A DNA stretch of 32,610 nucleotides from contig JABWBA010000035.1 in NCBI GenBank assembly GCA_013360745.1, forward strand, positions 1 to 32,610, in the 5' to 3' direction. Every line of letters starts with the position of its first letter. Positions within the stretch are counted from its first letter, which is position 1. Below, piece by piece: positions 17,248 through 25,972 of the stretch. The translations under genes were made by a program, and so were the position numbers. Below the pieces are notes generated by a model that saw nothing but the letters and a program-made list of their open reading frames with translations, was not told where the DNA came from and made no database searches. This DNA is from Chthonomonadales bacterium (GTDB lineage: Bacteria > Armatimonadota > Chthonomonadetes > Chthonomonadales > CAJBBX01).

Positions 17248-18881
17248 TATCGCCGTTCCCTCCGCGTTCGTACCGGTCGTCCGTCCGTCATACCGTCTTT
17301 GCCCGACAGGATGATGGCATCACCGGGCTTGAGGCCTCGAACGATTTCCGTGCGCTCGGCGCTCTCCTGGCCCGTTTCCACTATTCTCTTGTGGGCGCGG
17401 CCTCCGGACACCAGCCATACATAGGTCCTGCCATGATCCGTCAGCACTCCGTCCCCCGGAATAAGGAGCGCGCGTCGGCGCACGACGCTCGACCCGGTCA
17501 CATGCACTTCCATGCCCGGTTTGAGCATCGATCGTTCCTCCGCGCGCAGGTCATCAAAGGAGATCCGCACCCGAACGATCCGGGCGCCCGTACGAACCTC
17601 CGTCTGGGGGATCGCCTCCTGGCCAATCCGTTCAATCCGCCCGGCGAACTCACGGCCCGCGTAGGTCGGAGTCTCAACGGACACGTACCCGCCCATCCGA
17701 ACCGGCGCCAGGTCCTGCTCGTCCACTTCGGCCATCACCCAGATATGGTCGGGATCTACGATAGAGAAGAGCGGTGTCTGCGGCGACGCCATATCGCCCG
17801 GATCTGCATAGCGCCTGCCGACGATCCCATCGAACGGAGCGACGACACGGCGATCAGCTCGGACAGCCTGAGACTGCGCGACGCCTGCGCGGCCCTGAAC
17901 AACGCGAGCCCTGGCGGCATCGCGGTCCTGGCGTAGAGCATCGACGTGGTGTCGCCCCGCTTGAACCTCCTGGAGTGCGGCTTCGGCTGCACGTCTTGCC
18001 GATGCCGCCTCATCCCTGCGTCGCTCGTCCATCCGCACTGCTCTGGCATCCGCTTTCGCCGCAGCTGCATGGGCTTCGGCGACTCGAACTCGGGCTTGCG
18101 CTGCCGCGATCTGATCTCGTCTGGCGCCCTTCCGCACAAGCGATGCAGTCTCTCTGGCGGCTTCGAGCGCGGCTTTCAACCGGAGATCCGCCTCGCGGGC
18201 GAGGTCGACATCGCGCTTCGACGCAGCTCCTGCGTGTTCGAGTTCCAGCGCTCGACGGTAATCCGTTTCCGCTCGTGCGGATGACGCTTCGGCCTCGCGG
18301 AGGGCCGCGTCCGCTCTGGCAATCTCCTCGGGTCGGCCTCCCTCCTGGAGGTCTCGCAGCGACGCCGTTGCCGCATCGATCTCGGCGGCAGCGGCTGCCA
18401 CAGCGGCTCTGGCGGTCTCCCGCGATCGAGCCAGGGACAACAAGGCCTGCTCCTCCCGCATCCTTGCTGAGATAACTTCAGCCCGTGCACGACGCTCGCG
18501 GCTGGCCTGCCCGACAACCGCTTCAGCGAGGAGCGATGAGGCCGATGCCTCTTGCGCCTCCGCGACACGGGCGTTTGCCGCAGCCCCCGTAAGGCCGGCG
18601 TCCTCGATCGCGCTCTGGAGTATGGCAAGCGTCTGGCCGCGGCGGACCTTCGCTCCTTCCTCCACCAGCACCCGGATGATCCGACCCATTCCGGGTGAGG
18701 TGACCGACGCGGAGATGGACTCGACATAGCCGACAGCGGACCACTCGAGGACAAGAGGCTCCACCTCAGCGCGGCCGACGACCACCTCCAGGGGCGCATT
18801 CACGGCCACCACGCGCCAGATCGTGAGGGCGGCCAGGCCGATGACGATCACCATCGGCATCCCGAAACGCCGGAAAGTCAT
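17247..18881 (-). CDS. Membrane-fusion (periplasmic adaptor) protein, HlyD/MacA family
   Basis: 544 residues from ATG 18881. An N-terminal membrane anchor (MVIVIGLAALTIWRVVAV, about 10-27) is followed by a beta-barrel strand, a lipoyl half (GYVESISASVTSPGMGRIIRVLVEEGAKVRRGQ in form), a very long Ala/Arg/Glu-rich coiled coil (about 90-320), the second lipoyl half (VVAPFDGIVGRRYADPGD), and the beta-barrel and membrane-proximal domains. MacA-type adaptors are about 370-390 residues; the extra length is the coiled-coil hairpin, which is predicted to be unusually long. The reading frame is open up to 19325, but the extension is the shadow of the upstream gene; the ATG overlaps that gene's TGA (ATGA). 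With the ATPase it forms two parts of a tripartite exporter. Confidence 0.9.
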   Translation of the reverse strand: MTFRRFGMPMVIVIGLAALTIWRVVAVNAPLEVVVGRAEVEPLVLEWSAVGYVESISASVTSPGMGRIIRVLVEEGAKVRRGQTLAILQSAIEDAGLTGAAANARVAEAQEASASSLLAEAVVGQASRERRARAEVISARMREEQALLSLARSRETARAAVAAAAAEIDAATASLRDLQEGGRPEEIARADAALREAEASSARAETDYRRALELEHAGAASKRDVDLAREADLRLKAALEAARETASLVRKGARRDQIAAAQARVRVAEAHAAAAKADARAVRMDERRRDEAASARRAAEAALQEVQAGRHHVDALRQDRDAARARVVQGRAGVAQSQAVRADRRVVAPFDGIVGRRYADPGDMASPQTPLFSIVDPDHIWVMAEVDEQDLAPVRMGGYVSVETPTYAGREFAGRIERIGQEAIPQTEVRTGARIVRVRISFDDLRAEERSMLKPGMEVHVTGSSVVRRRALLIPGDGVLTDHGRTYVWLVSGGRAHKRIVETGQESAERTEIVRGLKPGDAIILSGKDGMTDGRPVRTRRERR

Positions 18882-21800
18882 CGCGTGGTCTGCCCATCGC
18901 CGATCGGTCGCGCCGGCTGAGACCGAAGCTCGACCGTGCCCTCCCGGTCCATCGTAACCGACAGTGAGCCGTTCTCCGCCCGGGCCAGACGGGACCTGCC
19001 GCCGGCAGTCAGCCGGTAGCGTCCATCCGGTCGGAGCCCTCCGACGGTCAAGCGAGCCGGGCCGGAGACCCGAATATGGATCCGTCCAGGGGTCCAGGTT
19101 TCCACATGGACGTCCGTCGGCGCAGTCAGCCCTTCGATGTTGAGGGGTACCTGACGGAGCAGCTTCGCTCGGCCCGTGAACGTGCGTGTCGGCGCGTCGG
19201 GCGCCAGTCGATGGACCCCAGGGGCGAACATGGCGGGAGCTTTCAGTCGCCATTCCCCGATCTTTCGGGCCTCCAGTTCGAGATACCCGTTCCGGTCCCG
19301 AGCCGCCACGATTTCGTCGCTGCACTCGGCACGGGTTACCATGATGTCGTGAGTCTGCCCCTCCCGATGGGGCAGTGTGAAGATCACCCGATATCCGCCT
19401 GCTCCGTCCGGCTGCACCTGGTAGCCGTCCCCGCCGTGAACCTGATGATCCTGCCAGACGCCGCCAAGCCAGAGGAGCGGCAGCTTCCAGCCTTTGAACC
19501 CGTCGACGATGAGGGGAAGGTCGCCGTGTCCGCCCTTCAGCGTCAGGGCTGCCACCTCGTCCCGCGCCCGGACATGGGGCGGCAGGTCGGAGATCTTTGC
19601 CCCCTCGTTGACGTGGATCTGCGTCGGCGCCAGGCCATACCGACGCCGCTCCCGCTCGGCCTTAAAGCCCAGCGGCGTCGGTTCACCGTGGGGCATGAGC
19701 ATCACCTCCGCTTCGATAAAATCGCCTGGCTGGAGCTGGAGGTCCGAACGATCCACCGTCAGCCATGTCGAGGCATCCCGTCCGTCGAACGCCGCCGAGA
19801 ACGCCGGTCGGTCGTAGTCCTTACCTCCAAGGCGGGCTCGGAAGCTCCGTACCAGTGTGAGAACGTTGTACTTATCGCCGGGGCCTTCCGCCCCCATGAA
19901 CGGGCTCGCCGTCGCCATCGGTTCGCCGAGGATCGTGACGTCACCGCTGGAGGGGAGGTCTCGTCGGACCGTCTGGCCGTCAGGTCCGGTCCATAGGAGG
20001 GACGCGTTGCGGCCGGTGAAGAAGCTCATATTGAGCCATCGGAAGTTCCTCCGGGCGTCTCCTTCGATGGCGCAGGGCATGTCCCAATCGTAGCGGAGTT
20101 TCACCATTGTCCGGGCCTCGTCCCGCTGAGGGGCTTCCCAGGCCTGCACCGTCGCCCGGGCCGTGTTATCCGAGGTTCGGAAGTGCATGGTGAATCGGGC
20201 CAGGTTGGGTGCGATGCTCTCGAATACGGTCTTATCGTAGCATAACCGACCTCTGGCGCCGTTATACTGGAGCCAGCCGGGCCAGTGCTGGCAGTCGTGT
20301 TGGGGCTGGCCGGGCCAGAATGGGCCCGACATGGGCCGGAAGTCCGGGATATGGAAGACGGCGCCCAGCGTCTCCATCCAGTTCATGCACCAGCAGGTGG
20401 TCTCCGAGGCGCCTGTCGAGCAGTGCCAGTAGATCAGGAAGAACCGAATGCTCGATACCTGCTTCAGCGGCCATATGCCCCAGCCGTGGGTGAGCGGGTG
20501 AACGGTGAAGATCGCGCGGGCGGCGGGCGCCAGTCTGAGGGGGAAGTAGACGTCGCCGTAGGCCGCGTCATCCGGCTCCTCCATCTCACCTGCGAAGTTC
20601 TTGGCCACGAACGCCGGTACGGGCAGCATGAATCCGTAGGGATCCGTCAGGACGCCGGCCTCGAGGTTGCCGGTCTCGGTGTGCAGCTTGACGAGCATCT
20701 CCCGAGGCTGAGCATCGTTGGTCAGATCGAAGGACGCGGCCATCCGTCGGGTCGGATTCTGGTAGGCCGGCTCGAAGCTGAACGCGCCCCCGTTGCGGTC
20801 GAGATCGGCGATGTAGAGGCCGGAGGCCTCGTCGAAGCCGAGCCAGGCGCCGTCGGTCAGCGTCACGGACCGTCGGGACAGAGGATGGATGTCCGGGGCC
20901 ATACGGCGCTCCGGAGCCAGCCCGTCGGACGGTCGGAGCGCCAACCACGCGCCGACCGCAGGCATGCTGAGTTCGGCGCCAGACTGAAAGACTCCGGGCG
21001 CGGCCAGGCCGGCGAGACCGGACCGTTCCTCGCCCAGCTGCAGGACGAGACGCTGATTGACCGTGTGGCTTCGCAGGGACCCGTCCAGCGTCAGCAGAAT
21101 GCGCCCCGGCGACGGGCCCTCGGACCCCTCCACCTTGAACTCCAATCCGAGCCGATCCGGCTGGGCGTGAAGGATGATCTCGCCTCGAAGAGGGCGGGGC
21201 ATCGTGCGCCCGGCACGGCTTCGTATCTCGACACGGCTCAGATCGGTGACGCTGGTTTCGCCCGGCGGATCCAGTCGGAGGGTCGTGATCCTCCGCTGCA
21301 TCGGCAGATCCACATCATAATCGTGCCAGTCGTTGTCTCCGGCTACGGCAAAGATCGCTACGTTCTCGGCTTCGATCGGTCCTCCGTCTGCGGCCCAGTA
21401 TACGGCTGCGCCGCCGCCCTGGTTCGACCGAAGCCTGAGACGGAGGCGCACCGGTCCCTGCAGATCGACGCTCGACAGCGTCATATGAGGATCGGAGCCC
21501 GTGGCTTCGATGCGCATGGCCCGGTCGGGGGCTCGACTGAGGGTGATGTTGTTCAGGTCCCGGCTGTCGCCGTTGTCCGCGCTATAGTCCAGCGTCATCA
21601 ATGAGGGCGGTTCGGGCCGCGCGTACTCGGCGACCTCGGCGGTCGAGAGGAGCGGGATATCGAGGATATGGGCGTCGTAGTAGTAGGGGCTGGCGTTCCA
21701 GACGTTCATTCGCGCCCGAGCGTCCGTTGCGGGCAGCCATCGCTGCGATCGCCATACATCCCAATCGGGACGGACGCCAACCGGAGCCGGCAATCGCGCC

Positions 21801-22036
21801 ACGCCCCCGGGGTCCACATGGGCAACGGTCATTCCGGCGGGACCCAGAAGGGGCTGGCCGTCCAGCTCCAGCGAAAGGATCCGCGCCGGGAGCGTCCCGA
21901 TGCGGCATCGGTAGCGGGCGCCCTGGACGACGACAACGTCCTTTTGTGCGGCGTCCTCCCAGTGGACCGTGATCTGAGGGGCCTGGCTCGGGGCGTACGG
22001 CGGCCAGAAGGCCGGGCCGATGAAGGGTGCGAACAT
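18878..22036 (-). CDS. Large beta-rich protein of unknown function, probably glycan-related
   Basis: 1052 residues; I do not recognise the family. A strong ribosome site GGGAGGT lies seven bases before the ATG. There is no clear signal peptide; the N-terminus (MFAPFIGPAFWPPY) is aromatic and proline-rich. A beta-sandwich at about 190-275 (VRLRLRLRS, VYWAADGG, DNDWHDYDVDL, LRLDPP) resembles the modules of the GH99-like protein in this window. The region at about 290-520 looks like a supersandwich; 540-600 is rich in Cys, Trp and His (HCSTGASETTCWC, HDCQHWPGW), and the C-terminus is again beta-rich. The overall look is that of large carbohydrate-active enzymes with mutarotase-like folds. It heads an operon with the membrane-fusion protein and ABC ATPase, ending in an ATGA overlap. 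Function is not assigned. Confidence 0.8.
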   Translation of the reverse strand: MFAPFIGPAFWPPYAPSQAPQITVHWEDAAQKDVVVVQGARYRCRIGTLPARILSLELDGQPLLGPAGMTVAHVDPGGVARLPAPVGVRPDWDVWRSQRWLPATDARARMNVWNASPYYYDAHILDIPLLSTAEVAEYARPEPPSLMTLDYSADNGDSRDLNNITLSRAPDRAMRIEATGSDPHMTLSSVDLQGPVRLRLRLRSNQGGGAAVYWAADGGPIEAENVAIFAVAGDNDWHDYDVDLPMQRRITTLRLDPPGETSVTDLSRVEIRSRAGRTMPRPLRGEIILHAQPDRLGLEFKVEGSEGPSPGRILLTLDGSLRSHTVNQRLVLQLGEERSGLAGLAAPGVFQSGAELSMPAVGAWLALRPSDGLAPERRMAPDIHPLSRRSVTLTDGAWLGFDEASGLYIADLDRNGGAFSFEPAYQNPTRRMAASFDLTNDAQPREMLVKLHTETGNLEAGVLTDPYGFMLPVPAFVAKNFAGEMEEPDDAAYGDVYFPLRLAPAARAIFTVHPLTHGWGIWPLKQVSSIRFFLIYWHCSTGASETTCWCMNWMETLGAVFHIPDFRPMSGPFWPGQPQHDCQHWPGWLQYNGARGRLCYDKTVFESIAPNLARFTMHFRTSDNTARATVQAWEAPQRDEARTMVKLRYDWDMPCAIEGDARRNFRWLNMSFFTGRNASLLWTGPDGQTVRRDLPSSGDVTILGEPMATASPFMGAEGPGDKYNVLTLVRSFRARLGGKDYDRPAFSAAFDGRDASTWLTVDRSDLQLQPGDFIEAEVMLMPHGEPTPLGFKAERERRRYGLAPTQIHVNEGAKISDLPPHVRARDEVAALTLKGGHGDLPLIVDGFKGWKLPLLWLGGVWQDHQVHGGDGYQVQPDGAGGYRVIFTLPHREGQTHDIMVTRAECSDEIVAARDRNGYLELEARKIGEWRLKAPAMFAPGVHRLAPDAPTRTFTGRAKLLRQVPLNIEGLTAPTDVHVETWTPGRIHIRVSGPARLTVGGLRPDGRYRLTAGGRSRLARAENGSLSVTMDREGTVELRSQPARPIGDGQTTR

Positions 22037-22110
22037 GGCTATTACCTCCCGCTGTAGATTCCATCCTGGAATCCGCCGGCGCCTCCGCGATATCCGCGAA
22101 GCGCCCGATC

Positions 22111-22148
22111 CGCGGCGCCACGATCCGGCCGGCGATCGTGGCGCCGCG
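22111..22148. terminator. Perfect 15-bp hairpin downstream of the cytochrome gene
   Basis: Bases 22111-22125 are the exact reverse complement of 22134-22148, with an 8-base loop CGGCCGGC. It lies 21 bases past the stop of the cytochrome gene on the minus strand and 75 bases before the 1052-residue gene. There is no T-run, so it may stop transcription with help, or protect an mRNA end. Confidence 0.6.
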
Positions 22149-22169
22149 TAGACGACAGGGTGCGACGGG

Positions 22170-23924
22170 CTAGCCGGCGTCGGCCCGGTCGATCCGCTCC
22201 AGCTCCAGCGGATGCTCGTGCTCCATCTGGCTTCGGGATTTCCTTCCGGTCCACCAGGTCGGGCTCATCGGAAAGTCGCCCGGGCTGAAGTGGACGTTGT
22301 AGAAGTGCCAGACTGCGATGGCGAGGAAGGCCAGGATGGCTTCATCGCTATGGGCGATATAGGCTGCCGATAGCCCGATCTCCGGCAGGACGTTGCCGAA
22401 GTAGATCGGGAACCAGAGCACGAAGCCCGAGAAGACCATGATGGGCATGCCCCAGTAGACCGCGAAGTAATCGAACTTCTGACGGAAGTCGAATCGGTCG
22501 AACCTGGGCTGCTCCCGGGCGATGCCGAGGTAGTACTTGCTGAGGCCGATGAAGTCGTGCACGTCTTTCTTCGTGGGGAGCATGGTGATGGAGGAGAGCG
22601 TAAAGCCGGCTCGCTTCCATCGGACGATCAGGTCGAGGGTATGCCAGATCCACGCGACGATCATCACGACTGCCGCAATCCGATGGGTCAGTCGGGCCAC
22701 CGGCATACCGCCTATCGCCATGTAGAGGGCATGGAGCCAGTCGTTGTGCGGAAACCGCAGCGGCAGACCGGTCAGCGCAAGGACGATGAAGCTTGTGAAG
22801 AGCAGGATATGCTGCAGGCGTTGCGGGAGATCCAGCCTCCGATACTCTTTTTCGCGGGGCTGTTTCGCCGGTTTGGGAGCAAGGGCCCAGATGACGATCG
22901 CAAGGATGAGGAGGATGATGGCCGCGACACCGGTCCAACGGGGCCGGCCGAAGCCGAGCAGGCCCATCGCCAGGGCGGAGACCAGCGCGAGATAGCTCAG
23001 GCTGACGAGGAAGGAGATCGCCCTCGTCGGCCACGGTATGGAGCGCCGGGTGAAGGCCCGAACTCGCAGATCGAGGGCGATCCCGCCCAGCAGAAAGAGC
23101 ATGGTCCCGATCGTCAGCCACTGGAAGCCCAGTTCCTCCAGTCGGAGGATCAACGATTTCTTGACCTTCAACGCGAGGTGGTTCGCTCCGGACATCGCGA
23201 AGTTCATCTTCGCTCCGGGATGACAGCCGGCCTGGCCGCAGGTCGCCGCCGCGTTGGTTCGGTGCGTAGGAGCTTTGGGATCCGATGGAGCCCGAACGTC
23301 ATGGTTCCCGTGGCAGCTCACGCACGTCGCGGCGTTCGTCATGCCGAACCGCATGAGCGCTTTACCGTGAAAGCTCTGGCCATAGGAGTGGGCCGCGTCG
23401 GGATCGACTCCATACCGACCCATCATCGAAGCGTCGCTATGGCACCGTGCGCACAGGGCGACGACGTGGCGGGGATCCCGCTTGCCCCTTAGGATGGCGT
23501 GGGGGTTGTTGTCCGAGGAGTGACAGGAGACACAGGTTGGATGGTCGCCCGCCTTCTTGTCAGAGCGCGCATGGACGCTCTCGGCGTACGCGGAGAGCGG
23601 CTCGGGGTGGCAGGTTCCGCACGCGGCTTTCTCCTTAAGCATCGCTTCGGTGTGGGGAGCCGAGGTGATCGAGCTGTGGCAGTCCTGGCACTTGAACTCC
23701 GCATGCGGTGATTGGTCGATGTCGGCTCGACGGACCGCCCGGACTTCGCCCATGTCGGAGCCGTGACACGAGAGGCACGTCTCCTCGTCATCGCGCGCGA
23801 TCTGCGCATCGGGGGTGTCCTGTCCTCCGACGGGCAGCAGGGCGCCGCAGATGAGCACGGCGCCGAGACCGCCCATGAGGAGTCCGCCCCATAGAGTGCG
23901 TTGACGGCATAGCTGACGCAGCAT
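22170..23924 (-). CDS. Seven-haem cytochrome c fused to b-type cytochrome membrane domain (CbcL-like)
   Basis: 584 residues. A signal anchor (about 10-30) precedes a periplasmic domain with six CXXCH haem sites (Cys50, 79, 102, 131, 158, 201) and one CX4CH site (Cys229-Cys234-His235). Then come about seven membrane spans (262-284, 302-324, 331-350, 372-392, 412-432, 488-510, 527-545) with His372, His414, His428 and His540 as candidate b-haem ligands, like the FdnI/HydC quinol-oxidising subunits. The fusion order matches Geobacter CbcL, an inner-membrane quinol-to-periplasm conduit, which has more haems. The tail MEHEHPLELERI is recurrent in such proteins from memory. ATG 23924 was chosen because AAGAGGA precedes it; the open frame to 24554 is a shadow. 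Role: electron transfer from menaquinol outward, by inference. Confidence 0.9.
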   Translation of the reverse strand: MLRQLCRQRTLWGGLLMGGLGAVLICGALLPVGGQDTPDAQIARDDEETCLSCHGSDMGEVRAVRRADIDQSPHAEFKCQDCHSSITSAPHTEAMLKEKAACGTCHPEPLSAYAESVHARSDKKAGDHPTCVSCHSSDNNPHAILRGKRDPRHVVALCARCHSDASMMGRYGVDPDAAHSYGQSFHGKALMRFGMTNAATCVSCHGNHDVRAPSDPKAPTHRTNAAATCGQAGCHPGAKMNFAMSGANHLALKVKKSLILRLEELGFQWLTIGTMLFLLGGIALDLRVRAFTRRSIPWPTRAISFLVSLSYLALVSALAMGLLGFGRPRWTGVAAIILLILAIVIWALAPKPAKQPREKEYRRLDLPQRLQHILLFTSFIVLALTGLPLRFPHNDWLHALYMAIGGMPVARLTHRIAAVVMIVAWIWHTLDLIVRWKRAGFTLSSITMLPTKKDVHDFIGLSKYYLGIAREQPRFDRFDFRQKFDYFAVYWGMPIMVFSGFVLWFPIYFGNVLPEIGLSAAYIAHSDEAILAFLAIAVWHFYNVHFSPGDFPMSPTWWTGRKSRSQMEHEHPLELERIDRADAG

Positions 23925-24058
23925 GACAATCCTCTTACGGATGCGTATCTCCGGATAAGCCATATAGAGCCCGGGCAGCCGCAGCGGCCTGTAACGGACC
24001 CGATCGAGCTGAGGGCAGGGTGACTGCTCCCAACCGTGATTGCGTTGATATTCTGCGA

Positions 24059-24078
24059 AGAAGGAACCCGTTCCTTCT
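24059..24078. promoter_or_regulatory. 20-bp perfect inverted repeat, probable operator
   Basis: AGAAGGAAC and GTTCCTTCT are exact reverse complements with a two-base CC centre. It sits between the divergent cytochrome and cytidylate-kinase-like genes, 135 and 114 bases from their starts. The size and symmetry suit binding by a dimeric regulator. Confidence 0.5.
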
Positions 24079-24116
24079 ATCGGTGAGGCCGGCTGTGCGG
24101 CTGAGTCTGAAACGGG

Positions 24117-24128
24117 CAGGATATCCTG
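24117..24128. promoter_or_regulatory. 12-bp palindrome CAGGATATCCTG
   Basis: A perfect self-complementary 12-mer in the same divergent intergenic region, 64 bases before the cytidylate-kinase-like gene. It could be a second operator; chance is also possible. Confidence 0.3.
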
Positions 24129-24191
24129 TCGCCGGAACGTATAGAGAAGTAGCTGTACCGTGAGGTTCCCGCATCCATAAGGAGATCGAAC

Positions 24192-24902
24192 ATGCGCATC
24201 GAAGGCACCGACCATGGGCTGACGGACAAACGACTCACGGAGTACTTTCTGCGGCAGAAAGCGGCCAGGGAGCGGTCTGTCCCTCGCGAGGAATCCCCGG
24301 ACATACCGTCGGTCATCACGGTCTCGCGCCAGTTCGGCGCCGGCGGCCGGAGCGTCACCTCCATCCTTCGCGACCGTCTGGGCCCCACCTGGGACATCTG
24401 GGATCGTGAGCTCATCGATGCCGTCGCGATGAGGGCCGAAGTGCGCCGCGAGATGGTCCAGGCGATGGATGAACGCCATCAGGATTGGCTCGGCCAGATG
24501 GTCCAGAACGTATTCGGCGGAGGGGGTATGGACACGCAGGCCTTCCGCCGTCATCTGGCCGAGGTTCTTCTCGCTCTGGCCCAGCAGGGCCGCAAGATCA
24601 TCGTCGGACGGGGCGCCAACTTCGTCCTGCCCGACGCCCTCAACGTGCGGCTCGAGGCGGATCTCGGCTTCCGGATCAAGGCGACCATGGAACGGCTCGG
24701 CCTCACCAGGGACGCCGCGACGACCGCGGTCCGTCGGGCTGATCGGGAGCGAGCCGATTTTACGCGAGGGCTGTTCGAGAAGGATATCCGGGATACGTCG
24801 GCCTACGACCTCATTCTCCGGACCGATTCCCTCGGCTATGAGACCTCCGCGGAGGTCATCCTTACGGCCGCACGACGGTACTTCGCCGCCCCGAGCCCGT
24901 GA
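24192..24902 (+). CDS. Cytidylate kinase-like family protein
   Basis: 236 residues. After a charged 38-residue N-terminus comes ITVSRQFGAGGRSV (about 42-55), the P-loop form of the cytidylate-kinase-like family (PF13189), then WDRELIDAVA, a helical insert with a glycine run, IIVGRGANFVLP and RADRERADF, a lid-like segment. These proteins share the NMP-kinase fold, but their substrate is mostly unproven and they are distinct from the essential Cmk. Ribosome site AAGGAGAT precedes the ATG. It is divergent from the cytochrome gene and overlaps the following URO-D-like gene by 4 bases (GTGA), so the two proteins are probably made together. Confidence 0.87.
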   Translation: MRIEGTDHGLTDKRLTEYFLRQKAARERSVPREESPDIPSVITVSRQFGAGGRSVTSILRDRLGPTWDIWDRELIDAVAMRAEVRREMVQAMDERHQDWLGQMVQNVFGGGGMDTQAFRRHLAEVLLALAQQGRKIIVGRGANFVLPDALNVRLEADLGFRIKATMERLGLTRDAATTAVRRADRERADFTRGLFEKDIRDTSAYDLILRTDSLGYETSAEVILTAARRYFAAPSP

Positions 24903-25939
24903 CCTCCCGGGAACGGCTTCTGGTCGCCTTGCGCGGCGGCGCGCCGGACCGTGTGCCGGTGGCGCCGTTCGGCATGGGCCGTATCCATCCCGAAACGGAT
25001 CTGGGCAGGGAACTGATCCGATCGACGGACATCTTCATCGATGTATGGGGTGGCGGCGCGCCGTTCCTGGGCAGCGCCGCCGTTGTGCGCCAGCATGAGG
25101 ATGGGGATACCGTTACGGTCGTGTACGAGACGCCGAAGGGCGACCTGACGCGGCGGATCCGACGGACGCCGGTTACCTCCGCCACGGTCGAGTTCCCGTT
25201 CAAGACGCTCGATGACGTCGAGCGTTTCCTCTCCATACCCTTCGTTCCGTCGGCCATCGATCTCTCGGCATACCGGGCGTGGAGGGAGCGGATTGGCGAT
25301 GAGGGCTTTGTGATGATCGGTCTGGGCAACGCCGTCTGTCTGCCGGCCGAGTGGTTTTCGCCCGAGGCTTTCGCCCTGGCCTGGGCCGATGCCCCGGACC
25401 TCCTGTGCGACCTCGTCCGCACGGCGGCGGAGCGGCTGGAGGCATACGTGGAGCGGCTGTGCGCCATGGGCGCGGAGGGTTTCCGGATCGTCGGCGGCGA
25501 GTACGTGACCGTGCAGCTCGGTCCGCGAGCGTTCGATGCGCTGATCACCCCGCACGATCGGAGGCTCTGCGATCTCATCCGACGGCACGGCGCGATCGCC
25601 TATTACCACAATCACGGCCCCGTCTGCCGCTATCTGCCCCGGCTCGCGGATCTGGGCATGGACGCGCTCGATCCGCTCGAAGCGCCGCCCTGGGGCGATG
25701 CCGCGGATCTTGCCGACGTGCGGGCGATCGTGGGGGATCGTCTGTGCCTGGTGGGCAATCTCGACGATATGGAGGCGCTCGAGTCGCTGCCGACGGCAGC
25801 AGTCCTCGAGATCGCGCGGGAGCGGCTCCGACAGGGGGGCTCGACGGCCTTCGTCCTCGGCGGCACCGCCTCCGGCACCTATACGGAAGCGGGTGCGCGC
25901 AACTTCATCGCGATGGCCCGGATGGTGGCCTCCCTCTGA
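24899..25939 (+). CDS. Uroporphyrinogen decarboxylase (URO-D)-like protein
   Basis: 346 residues, starting at GTG 24899 inside the upstream stop. The N-terminus TSRERLLVALRGGAPDRVPV is typical of the URO-D superfamily, whose members include HemE and the methylcobalamin:CoM methyltransferases MtaA/MtbA. Later landmarks are ALAWADAPDLLCDLV, the AYYHNHG segment, LGMDALDPLE and LCLVGNLDD. The methyltransferase-type HXCG zinc motif is replaced by HNHG, so zinc-thiol chemistry as in MtaA is doubtful, and the sequence lacks the arginine-rich HemE N-terminus. A substrate cannot be deduced. It is best treated as a URO-D-fold protein of unknown reaction, functionally tied to the cytidylate-kinase-like partner. 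Confidence 0.83.
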   Translation: MTSRERLLVALRGGAPDRVPVAPFGMGRIHPETDLGRELIRSTDIFIDVWGGGAPFLGSAAVVRQHEDGDTVTVVYETPKGDLTRRIRRTPVTSATVEFPFKTLDDVERFLSIPFVPSAIDLSAYRAWRERIGDEGFVMIGLGNAVCLPAEWFSPEAFALAWADAPDLLCDLVRTAAERLEAYVERLCAMGAEGFRIVGGEYVTVQLGPRAFDALITPHDRRLCDLIRRHGAIAYYHNHGPVCRYLPRLADLGMDALDPLEAPPWGDAADLADVRAIVGDRLCLVGNLDDMEALESLPTAAVLEIARERLRQGGSTAFVLGGTASGTYTEAGARNFIAMARMVASL

Positions 25940-25972
25940 CTCGCCACCGCCCGTCGCGCCATCGATATCCCA

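Noticed and set aside
18882-19325. N-terminal extension of the membrane-fusion protein
   Set aside because: The extra residues are Arg/Gly/Pro-rich shadow of the upstream gene. The membrane anchor begins right after ATG 18881, which overlaps the upstream stop.
20285-21604. 439-residue open frame on the plus strand
   Set aside because: Shadow of the 1052-residue gene; no start signals and no recognisable motifs.
23925-24554. N-terminal extension of the multihaem cytochrome
   Set aside because: It runs antisense through the cytidylate-kinase-like gene; ATG 23924 has a ribosome site and a signal anchor directly after it.
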